From: Candidatus Poseidoniales archaeon
GTDB taxonomy: Archaea > Thermoplasmatota > Poseidoniia > Poseidoniales > Thalassarchaeaceae
Direction: 5' to 3'
Assembly (NCBI GenBank): GCA_028283505.1
Contig: JAPOFX010000004.1
Location: forward strand, 48,124 to 112,123
DNA: 64,000 nt
This document shows, piece after piece, positions 55,590-63,096 of the stretch. Position numbers and translations under genes: made by a program. Position 1 is the stretch's first letter. Every line of letters starts with the position of its first letter. Under the pieces are notes generated by a model that saw only the letters and a list, made by a program, of their open reading frames with translations, did no database searches and was not told the DNA's origin.

Positions 55590-56921
55590 CTAGGCTAGTG
55601 ACCCCATCGGGTCCCATGCATCCAGAACCCTAGGCTCGGTCTCGAGCCCATCGAGCATCTTTTTGCTGAGGTATTTCCTTGAAGTTGCTATTTCAAACAT
55701 ATGCTCGTCATACCAATTATCATTCATTGTGTAGAAGCCCTTCTCCCCAGAGTCATCCCCCCAAGAGTTCTCAACTCTCCATCGCCTTGGTTTCCCATCG
55801 ACAACATCTACCCCCGTGAATAGCATCGCATGTGTCATCATGGTCTGTCCATACCTCAGTCGGTCCGCCTTGTCCATCCCGTAATTGACTCCATACAGCT
55901 CATTTGTCTCAAACAGATTGGCATCCCAAAGGCCCCTCTTCCTATCCATCTGCTTCCCGACATCACAACCCATCCAAACTGGCAGGCCGTCTTCGAGAAT
56001 CTTCTGTGTTATCGATTTCATTTCGTCGCTCGGCACGTTAAGGTAAACCACGGGAGGCCCTCCAGCAACGTTCTGGAGATATTCCACAGTGTAGGTCTGG
56101 TAATACTCGTTTCTTGGATCGTTGACAATGCAAACGTAGTCTTCCCAGTCTATATCAACAAATTCCCCGGCGAATTCCTGTGGTGTCATCTTCCCTCTTC
56201 TGTGGAACTCTTTGTCTTTGTCTCTCCACTGCCAATCAAAACTCTCCGGAGGTGTCCCAAGGTGTATGCAGAGAACTCTCCAAATGTCCTTCATCCTTGA
56301 CTCCTTGTGAGCCCTAGCATCTTCCGCGGTACCTCCAGAACCGATAATTTCTCGGATCTCACTAGCCGTACTTCTCAGTATGTCCTTTAGAATGGAGTTC
56401 ATCCATCTTGTAGAACTGCTGCTATTTGACTCTGGATAAGCCGATTTGGGAACTAATCCGTGCTTCCTGATGAGGTTCATTGCCATATTCCACTGGCCAC
56501 CGTCACCAATTGGGTCCGATAGCAGGAAGTGAATTGTCCTATCATCAACGGCCCTGTCTGATGTCTCGATAATAGCTTCAAGAAAGTGATTCGACCGTTC
56601 AAACTTGTCCCAGAAGTGGATGTGCGCCTGACTAAACTCAAACTCCTTTACGTTCATCTTTTTCATCGTACCGGGCCTAAAAAGATTCAATGTTGCGAAC
56701 AACCAGCATCTTCCGCTGCTCTTCTGGTTTGTAGCCTTCCAATTATCCAGCTTGGTACTGAACGAGAAGTCTACTTCCTGGACTAGATCCCTACGAAGTG
56801 ATACCGACGCAACATTGTTCCCGGTTACAGCGTTCTGAGCTACCTTAGCCGATGGGTCTCCGTCAAATTCAGCTCTCATTGATTCAATTTGTTTTTTCGT
56901 TATCTGGCCTGGCACTTGCAA
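55590..56921 (-). CDS. pepC: Bleomycin hydrolase/aminopeptidase C-like cysteine peptidase
   Basis: Papain-fold C1B peptidase that trims peptides, probably as a barrel-shaped hexamer in the cytoplasm. The catalytic Cys is in NQKSSGRCWLFATLN, His in MMTHAMLFTGVD and Asn in RVENSWGDDSGEKGFY. Full length (443 residues) with the family's N-terminal hook. Such enzymes are typical of bacteria and eukaryotes and uncommon in archaea, so a transferred origin is likely. No signal peptide. Confidence 0.93.
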   Translation of the reverse strand: MQVPGQITKKQIESMRAEFDGDPSAKVAQNAVTGNNVASVSLRRDLVQEVDFSFSTKLDNWKATNQKSSGRCWLFATLNLFRPGTMKKMNVKEFEFSQAHIHFWDKFERSNHFLEAIIETSDRAVDDRTIHFLLSDPIGDGGQWNMAMNLIRKHGLVPKSAYPESNSSSSTRWMNSILKDILRSTASEIREIIGSGGTAEDARAHKESRMKDIWRVLCIHLGTPPESFDWQWRDKDKEFHRRGKMTPQEFAGEFVDIDWEDYVCIVNDPRNEYYQTYTVEYLQNVAGGPPVVYLNVPSDEMKSITQKILEDGLPVWMGCDVGKQMDRKRGLWDANLFETNELYGVNYGMDKADRLRYGQTMMTHAMLFTGVDVVDGKPRRWRVENSWGDDSGEKGFYTMNDNWYDEHMFEIATSRKYLSKKMLDGLETEPRVLDAWDPMGSLA

Positions 56922-56971
56922 CCCTCTCCAGAGCTACGATGGACGATGACGAACCTAAGTCATTGCCTATG

Positions 56972-57853
56972 TCATATGTCAGCAGGATCGGCTATTCCAG
57001 CCGCAATGAGAGTGTCTGCGATAATCGAAGGACAGAACTCTATGTCTCCAGTTCTCAGAGTAATCTCTTCTCCTTCTTCGGTGATTATAGGGTCATCGAG
57101 GTCTTGAAGTATCAGGATCCTCCTCATTTCGGATTCTTTCGGGGCATCATCCGACAACTCTGAAGGGGGACTTGCTACGCCTGATATCTCAGGGAAATCG
57201 TCTATCTCTCTGATCCTGTCCTCCTCATCGTAGTCGGGATCCTCCCAATCCTGATCCGATACTTGGACCGAAACTGGAGGCGTCGGCTCAATCTCGCCCA
57301 CATCTCCCGCCCCAGGTACGAATTCAGTCAGAGGAGTGTGTACTGGAGAAAGAGGGGGTGGAGCGGGTGTATCCCAATTGTTACTGAGCAGGGAGTTCCA
57401 TGACACATCGTGCTTGTATTTGTCGACCAGATGTACAACCCCTGAGTAGAATGCCCTCTCTGATGGGTCATGCTTATTCCACTCTATAGGATCTAATCGC
57501 ATTCCAGGAGAAAGTCCCCCCTCTTCTGGAGACTGAGTCAGCCTGACCAGTACTGCATGCTGAGTGAAGGCATTGAGCCTGTTTCTCGCCAGGTCTTTTA
57601 CAGCAGTCCTAACAACCCCCAGCTTCCTGGATTGCAATTGGGCCTTAGCAGTCATCCCCTCCGACCTTATTGTCTCTGCCAACTCGGCTTCGAGGTGCTG
57701 GACTAACTGCCCTACTGCGTCCCAGAAACTAGGAATCGGGAGCTCTACAGGAATCGAGGATCTGCGTTGCGTTCTAGCTAACTCATCCAGGGCCCTGTCA
57801 ACTGCCATTAGGCGACTAGGACTAAGCCTAGGCAAGCTCCCGTCGTTCATCAT
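56972..57853 (-). CDS. GINS-like replication protein (Gins51-type)
   Basis: Likely subunit of the GINS complex that joins MCM and GAN/Cdc45 at the fork. The helical A-domain pattern (KLGVVRTAVKDLARNRLNAF) and a C-terminal B-domain (MRRILILQDLDDPIITEEGE, then LRTGDIEFCPSIIADTLIAAG) match archaeal GINS. A long Pro- and acid-rich linker (about residues 165-255 of this form) separates them, making the protein longer than usual. Start chosen at ATG 57853; a TTG at 57940 opens the frame. Homology is inferred by eye and is weak in the A domain. Confidence 0.65.
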   Translation of the reverse strand: MMNDGSLPRLSPSRLMAVDRALDELARTQRRSSIPVELPIPSFWDAVGQLVQHLEAELAETIRSEGMTAKAQLQSRKLGVVRTAVKDLARNRLNAFTQHAVLVRLTQSPEEGGLSPGMRLDPIEWNKHDPSERAFYSGVVHLVDKYKHDVSWNSLLSNNWDTPAPPPLSPVHTPLTEFVPGAGDVGEIEPTPPVSVQVSDQDWEDPDYDEEDRIREIDDFPEISGVASPPSELSDDAPKESEMRRILILQDLDDPIITEEGEEITLRTGDIEFCPSIIADTLIAAGIADPADI

Positions 57854-57964
57854 CCTCGGTACCCGGGGCTCGTGGGTGTAAGGAGACACTTGAACAATTC
57901 TCCTCGGAAACAGCAACCCATGATGAAGCGCGGGTATCAAGTGTGAGAATATCCTCGCGAAGCC

Positions 57965-58049
57965 GCAGGCGTACCCGAGTGGTCAAAGGGGGAGGGCTCA
58001 AGATCCTCTGCGTAGTGCTTCGCAGGTTCGAATCCTGCCGCCTGCACCA
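57965..58049 (+). tRNA. tRNA-Leu (anticodon CAA)
   Basis: Acceptor arms GCAGGCG (57965-57971) and CGCCTGC (58039-58045) pair fully. The D-stem CCC/GGG, the anticodon stem GAGGG/TCCTC with loop CTCAAGA, a long variable arm and the T-arm GCAGG-TTCGAAT-CCTGC are all present. The anticodon at 57999-58001 is CAA, which reads UUG. Discriminator A and an encoded CCA follow (58046-58049). The long variable arm and A73 are as expected for leucine. Confidence 0.93.
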
Positions 58050-58052
58050 CTA

Positions 58053-58778
58053 CTAACTACCAATCCTCTCACAAAGTGCCCTGAGTAGCTCGAGAGAGCC
58101 TTCCTTCCCATGGGCGTCCGTAACCAAGTCAGCAGCCTGCACCACTTCAGGATAATTTCTACTCACGCTAACACTGAATCCTACCAGATCGAACATTGGT
58201 ATATCGTTGGGCGCATCTCCACAGGCGATTACCCGAGCAGGATCGACTCCCCTCTGTTCGAATGCTACCCGAAGTCCCGAAGCCTTGTCATGCCCGGGAA
58301 TCGTGAGGTGGACCGCAAATCCGGTAGGAACCACGGAGATATCCGACCACTCAGAAGAAGCGATAGCATCTCTGACCTCCTCCCAGTCTTCCACTTCAGT
58401 GAGACACCATTCGGTTTCTCTCCACCTATTGGACTCTATTCCTTCCGGATTAAGCCCATCAATCTGGGTTCCTAGCCATTGAGCTGCCTCTTTTGGTCTG
58501 GAGCCGTCAGCTAGCGCCTTGATGGGATGCCCCTTCCCAGAGTCCCAAACCATCCCGCCATTTTCACCTACAATAAACCCAGAAATTCCGAGTGATTGAT
58601 GAATAGGAGTGATATTTGGAAGGGTCCTTCCGGAGGCAAGAGAAACTACCATGCCCTTTTTCTCCAATTCCCTCACAAGGTAAATCATCTCTGGGATAAT
58701 TCCCTGCCTATCGAGTAGGGTGCCGTCAATATCCAGCACAATCATATCCCATTCACAATCCTTGGGTAACTCGACCAT
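58053..58778 (-). CDS. HAD-IIB phosphatase, phosphoglycolate-phosphatase-like
   Basis: Haloacid-dehalogenase phosphatase. Motif I is LDIDGTLLD, motif II SLASGRTL, and motifs III/IV lie in KASGLRVAFEQ and CGDAPNDIPMFD. The cap between residues 85 and 180 is of the C2B type. It resembles the archaeal phosphoglycolate phosphatase / sucrose-phosphatase-like group; 241 residues. Substrate not provable. Its 3' end lies 3 bases from the tRNA gene on the opposite strand. Confidence 0.85.
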   Translation of the reverse strand: MVELPKDCEWDMIVLDIDGTLLDRQGIIPEMIYLVRELEKKGMVVSLASGRTLPNITPIHQSLGISGFIVGENGGMVWDSGKGHPIKALADGSRPKEAAQWLGTQIDGLNPEGIESNRWRETEWCLTEVEDWEEVRDAIASSEWSDISVVPTGFAVHLTIPGHDKASGLRVAFEQRGVDPARVIACGDAPNDIPMFDLVGFSVSVSRNYPEVVQAADLVTDAHGKEGSLELLRALCERIGS

Positions 58779-58813
58779 GTCATTCGAGACTGGCCGTTGC
58801 TGAAGATATCATC

Positions 58814-58858
58814 GTATATATTCTCATCATATTGAAGGGACCCCTCCTTTTCGGAGGG
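58814..58858 (+). promoter_or_regulatory. TATA element and hairpin at the P-type ATPase start
   Basis: A TATATA-like box lies at 58814-58821. A perfect CCCTCC / GGAGGG stem with loop TTTTC (58842-58858) ends two bases before the ATG at 58861. With normal archaeal spacing the transcript would start near the first arm, so the hairpin would be at the 5' end of the mRNA and would hide the GGAGG. It could instead be a dimeric operator over the start site. Confidence 0.45.
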
Positions 58859-58860
58859 AC

Positions 58861-61404
58861 ATGGAGGAGACGGGATCAGCATCCTCGCTCGTACCCGACG
58901 GGATCCATGAATTCGATTGGAAAATCAGAGGCATGGACTGCGCTGATTGTGCAATGAAGGCGACTAAGGCGGTCGGCAGGCTTCCTGGCATAGAGACATG
59001 CAATATATCAGTCACAGAAGGGTCTGCGAGAATATCACTTGACATTTCCAGAGGCAGGGTCTCTAAGACCAATACTGTTCTCGAAAGCCTTGGTCATAGC
59101 CCAAAACTCGATTGGATGCAGGTTATCGGAATTACCCCTGGAGAGGCGGCAACTAAATTGGGTACAAACAGGAGGGGTCTCAGAGATGCTTTACTGGACG
59201 TTCCGGGGATATTATCTGTTCGATTTGAGGACGGTTTCATCGAGATAAGAAACGTGTGGATTCATGACTCAGAACTTAGGCTAGTTGCCCAATCCATGAT
59301 TTCGAATATTTTAGGTGAGGAAATACAGTTCACGGTGTCATCAAGAAGGAAGCTAAGAACCGATCAGTGGAAGCTCATATCTGCCGTCATGACTCTTCCG
59401 ATACTATTCGCGATCATCGCTTCTGATACGATGGGGCTCCCTAGCTCTATCCCACTCTTCCTCGGGTTTTTTGGCGTAATTTTAGCAGGCGCCAAGATGT
59501 TCCAAGAGGCAATTGCCAGTATACAGAATGGAATTTTAGGTTTCCAAGTCCTCACCTCGTTGGCGGTTGTCGGGGCTTCCGTGCTAGGAGAGTGGATTGA
59601 GGCCCTTACTGTGGTAGCCCTCGTCTCCTTTGCATCACACCTGGAGGATAGGGCGATTACAAGAGCCCGAGAATCCATGCAAGGTGGATTAGATAGAATA
59701 CCCAGATCTGCCAGAATCGTCAACCAAGTCACGGGGGTCATATACCCGATAAATTTGAGTATTCCACAAATTCCTAGCCACCACTCTGTCATCAATGACT
59801 CGCAGAAGACGCCCATTGAGGCGGTATTGGTCGGCGATTTGGTCGAGATTAGGTCAGGGGAGGTAATACCAGTCGATGGTACGATAACAAAGGGAAGTGG
59901 CTCTATCGATAAGGCTCCACTAACAGGAGAACCGGTTCCCATACCAGTCTCTGAGGGAGACAAGGTTCAGGCTGGGCTGATCCTAGTGAGGGGTCCGATA
60001 GTTGTTAGCTCAGAAGCGACAGGGGACAATACCAGGCTTTCCGGGTTAATAGAAATGGTAAGACAATATAGGGAGAAGCCGACGAGGACTCAGACCATCA
60101 TTGAGAATTTTACAAGATGGTGGGTCCCGATGGTTCTTCTGGGGGCTCCAATGGTTGGATTCCTGGCTCATGGATGGTCGGAGCAGGGTTTCCTGACAAC
60201 CCTATTGTTGTGGGTTGTATCATGCCCCTGCTCCCTTTTACTGGCATCCCCGATTCCTCATGCGGCCGCGTTATCCTCTGCCTCCTCATCTGGTGTGATT
60301 GTTAGGGGGGGAGATGTTTTGGAGGCGGCTGCAGAAGTAAAACTCGCACTTCTGGACAAGACTGGAACACTCACCAGTGGACGCCCTAAATTGATCAGAT
60401 TGACTACCTTGCCTACAGAGTCAGAGGATTCAGCCCTGATGATTTCAGCGGGGCTGGAAAGAATGTCCAACCACCCATATGCGGCCACTATAATCAACGA
60501 GGCCAATCTAAGATCTATCCAGCCTTCAGAAATTTCTGAAATATCAGATGGAGAGGCAGGTGTGACTGGGATTATCGACGGTCAGAGGGTGATGTTGGGT
60601 AGAGCGGATTGGTTGATTTCGGAGGGAATCGAATTCGCAGAGCAGATTCTCGTGGCCTTAGAAGAGTCAAGGAAGGCCGGTCACGGCTCGAGCGTCCTAT
60701 CCCTTGGTGGGAAGGCCATAGCATGCCTCAGTTTCTACCATGACGACGCAAGAGAAGGGGTTTCTGAGCTTCTCGAATCGTTAGGTGAGAACGGGATCGC
60801 TGTTGAGATTCTTAGTGGGGACGAGCAGTCCAGCGTCGAGGCTTTTGCAAATAAATTCGGAATCCCATCGTCCTCCTGCAGAGGGGGGGTTGATCCAGAG
60901 GGGAAAGCTCTCTGGGTTACCGAGAAGTCAAAGGCAGGCAAGACTCTGATGGCAGGTGACGGTTTCAATGATGCTGGGGCTCTTGCAGCCGCGGATGTTG
61001 GGATTGCTATGGGCAGTGGGGAGCAAGTCAATCTAGATGCAGCGGATGTCCTGATTCCGGGGGATGATCCAAGAGTCTTGGCAGAGTTCATCTCCCTTGC
61101 GAAGACCACTCGTAGCATTGTCTTAGCGAACACAATAATCTCAGTCGTAGTAACCGGAATTTTGGTAGTCGCGGTGATGCTAGGATTTGAGATGAAACTT
61201 GCAGCCGGAGTGGCTCTGCATGAGGCGAGCGCCCTGATTGTGATACTGAATGGAATGTGGGTAGGGGGAACAGGTGTTCAGAGGCTGAATACGCTGTTGG
61301 AATTGGCCAAGGACGTTCTAAGGGACACCGTCGAGGCATTCAGGGACCTTTTTGGCCTCCAAGAAGGCACTACTCTGGGTCCTCTTGATAAATCTGGGCC
61401 GTGA
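58861..61404 (+). CDS. P1B-type heavy-metal-transporting ATPase
   Basis: Cation-exporting P-type ATPase with an N-terminal metal-binding domain (GMDCADC, as in Zn/Cd/Pb pumps) and a second ferredoxin-like domain that lacks the CxxC. The membrane metal site is VSCPCSLLLASP. The phosphorylation site is DKTGTLTSG, the TGEP loop reads APLTGEPVP, HP is SNHPYA, and the hinge is AGDGFNDAGA. The polar GMDCxxC motif and CPC favour Zn/Cd over Cu. 847 residues. It precedes a Cys-rich protein by 9 bases. Confidence 0.92.
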   Translation: MEETGSASSLVPDGIHEFDWKIRGMDCADCAMKATKAVGRLPGIETCNISVTEGSARISLDISRGRVSKTNTVLESLGHSPKLDWMQVIGITPGEAATKLGTNRRGLRDALLDVPGILSVRFEDGFIEIRNVWIHDSELRLVAQSMISNILGEEIQFTVSSRRKLRTDQWKLISAVMTLPILFAIIASDTMGLPSSIPLFLGFFGVILAGAKMFQEAIASIQNGILGFQVLTSLAVVGASVLGEWIEALTVVALVSFASHLEDRAITRARESMQGGLDRIPRSARIVNQVTGVIYPINLSIPQIPSHHSVINDSQKTPIEAVLVGDLVEIRSGEVIPVDGTITKGSGSIDKAPLTGEPVPIPVSEGDKVQAGLILVRGPIVVSSEATGDNTRLSGLIEMVRQYREKPTRTQTIIENFTRWWVPMVLLGAPMVGFLAHGWSEQGFLTTLLLWVVSCPCSLLLASPIPHAAALSSASSSGVIVRGGDVLEAAAEVKLALLDKTGTLTSGRPKLIRLTTLPTESEDSALMISAGLERMSNHPYAATIINEANLRSIQPSEISEISDGEAGVTGIIDGQRVMLGRADWLISEGIEFAEQILVALEESRKAGHGSSVLSLGGKAIACLSFYHDDAREGVSELLESLGENGIAVEILSGDEQSSVEAFANKFGIPSSSCRGGVDPEGKALWVTEKSKAGKTLMAGDGFNDAGALAAADVGIAMGSGEQVNLDAADVLIPGDDPRVLAEFISLAKTTRSIVLANTIISVVVTGILVVAVMLGFEMKLAAGVALHEASALIVILNGMWVGGTGVQRLNTLLELAKDVLRDTVEAFRDLFGLQEGTTLGPLDKSGP

Positions 61405-61413
61405 GGGAGAGCT

Positions 61414-61806
61414 ATGTCTGAAATGCCGGAGATAGAGTCAAAGCACGCCCCACCCGCGGCAGAGTGCGCTCACTGCGGTCATATGCTTCCACATGGATTA
61501 GGAGAGAAAACATGTGTAATTTGCGGAGCAATATGTAGAGTTACACATCAACCAACCGTAGATGCGTTGGCTTCAGAGACTCTCCCCTGCCCTCACTGCA
61601 ACACAGTAGTTGAGGCTGGTAGTTCCGATAGGCCACTGGATTTGGCATGCTCGGCCTGCTCAGGAGTCTTCAGAATCACTGAGAAGCCTTACAAGGTCGA
61701 GATCAAATGCCCTAGTTGCGACAGAAAACTCAGGATAAGGCCGAAGCCAGGAACCAAGCAACTGAACTGCCCTGCCTGCGAGGCTGCGTTCAACGTAACT
61801 TTCTGA
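61414..61806 (+). CDS. Protein with six CxxC pairs (triple zinc ribbon)
   Basis: A 130-residue protein with CxxC pairs at residues 18/21, 34/37, 59/62, 79/82, 99/102 and 119/122, forming three consecutive four-Cys zinc ribbons. The strands between pairs (for example VEIKCPSCDRKLRIRP) are typical of rubredoxin-like knuckles. It starts 9 bases after the metal ATPase gene and is likely cotranscribed with it. It could bind zinc, nucleic acid or a partner protein. Not assigned to a family. Confidence 0.75.
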   Translation: MSEMPEIESKHAPPAAECAHCGHMLPHGLGEKTCVICGAICRVTHQPTVDALASETLPCPHCNTVVEAGSSDRPLDLACSACSGVFRITEKPYKVEIKCPSCDRKLRIRPKPGTKQLNCPACEAAFNVTF

Positions 61807-61808
61807 AC

Positions 61809-61823
61809 CGTGCCTACGGCACG
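61809..61823 (+). terminator. Small hairpin after the zinc-ribbon gene
   Basis: CGTGCC and GGCACG form a 6-bp stem with a 3-base loop 3 bases after the stop. There is no T-run. A TATA-like AGCATTTATC follows about 15 bases later and may start the next transcript, so this is a plausible boundary. Confidence 0.3.
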
Positions 61824-61908
61824 TGTCCGCAAATAGCATTTATCGGCCCTTTCCAACCCTCCTTCCTCAAATAGGGTGAAACTAGCGTGGGTGTGGGGAT
61901 GGGTACCC

Positions 61909-63003
61909 GTGAGTGAGAGCAAGTCGACAACTCCTGACGATTCGGAAAGCAGTGATGAGCTCGCTGCTTTAAGGGCTCAACACCGTTTAGCAACCTCCCC
62001 TAGCATGGATTCAATGGCGAGAACCCGGGAGCTTCTGGACGAGGAGTCTAGGGTCAGAAGTGGGGTCAGGAGAGAGCGTAGAATGCGTATTGCCGAGATG
62101 ACGGAGAGGCTATCTGGAATGCATGGTGCTATGAGGAAGGCGAATGACATACTATTCGACGAGCAACTACAGCAGCTGGAGGCAGATCTCAGGGCAGAGC
62201 TGGAGGATGAGATCGAGAGACTAGAGAGTGAGGCCCTGGAGAGGGAAGAGAGACTCTTGAGAGAGGAGATGCTACATCGCCTGAGAAGGGAGGAGAACAG
62301 GCTCAGGGAGCAGTTGGACCTGGAGAGAGACAGGAGGCTGGAGGCGCACACAGCCAAGCTCAGAGGCAGACTCAGGGGGGAAATGGAGATCGAGATCGAA
62401 CGAAGAAAGGCCTTTCTGAAAGAGCGTTTGGAGCTCGAGGCATCCCAGGCCGAGGAGAGGATGCAAAGAAGGGTTGAGATGGATCTGAGGGAGTCCTCAG
62501 AGGCACAAGTGCACCGAAAGATCGAGGCACACAGGCTCGAGCAAGAAATTCAGATGAGAGAGCGTCTCGCAGAGTCCAGGAGGGTGCATGAGGAGAAATT
62601 CCAGAAGCATCTGGACGAAGAGAGCTCTTCACTGGAATCGGAGATGAGATCGGATGTCGAGGCCCGAATCAAGGTCCTGGAAGAGGCCTCGGAGAGGAAC
62701 TCTCTATCCGAGCTGGAGAGAAGGTTCAGGTCAGAGAGAGAGACCATGGAGGCCGCTCTCGCACTGAGGAGGCAGGAGATGGCTCTAGAGATGGAGGTCG
62801 AGATGGAACAACGAGTCGCTGAGGCGGCAAAGAAGAGGGAGTCCGAGATGATGGCCAACTTAGAGGACAAGCTATCAAAGAAGGAAGACCTCTCAAAAAA
62901 GGAGATCAAAGAGATCCTGAATGGTATAGAGTCGGAGATAAGGGTCAAGTGGGAAGAGATCCTGATGGAGGCAAGGCAAAATACTCTCGAACGCTCAAAT
63001 TAG
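61909..63003 (+). CDS. Long charged coiled-coil protein
   Basis: About 364 residues, almost wholly helical and rich in Glu and Arg, with heptads from residue 40 to the end (for example LQQLEADLRAELEDEIERLE, then REERLLREEMLHRLRREE). No membrane segment or signal. The frame begins with GTG at 61876, but GTG 61909 (reading MSESKSTTPDD) is just after the presumed promoter and is preferred. It may be a filament, tether or nucleoid-associated protein. Not recognised. It ends with VKWEEILMEARQN, where helix breaks are few. Confidence 0.7.
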   Translation: MSESKSTTPDDSESSDELAALRAQHRLATSPSMDSMARTRELLDEESRVRSGVRRERRMRIAEMTERLSGMHGAMRKANDILFDEQLQQLEADLRAELEDEIERLESEALEREERLLREEMLHRLRREENRLREQLDLERDRRLEAHTAKLRGRLRGEMEIEIERRKAFLKERLELEASQAEERMQRRVEMDLRESSEAQVHRKIEAHRLEQEIQMRERLAESRRVHEEKFQKHLDEESSSLESEMRSDVEARIKVLEEASERNSLSELERRFRSERETMEAALALRRQEMALEMEVEMEQRVAEAAKKRESEMMANLEDKLSKKEDLSKKEIKEILNGIESEIRVKWEEILMEARQNTLERSN

Positions 63004-63096
63004 GTGAGGCCGAGCCCCCAATGCAAGAATACTCAGACCATCTCTCGGGAACCCATTCATACATAGGCACAATAACCACAATTCACTCCCAGGCCT

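Noticed and set aside
61977..62948. Serine-rich open frames on the minus strand opposite the coiled-coil gene
   Set aside because: They are shadows: Glu and Arg codons (GAG, AGG, AGA) read in reverse give Ser, Leu and Pro. No ribosome site or homology.
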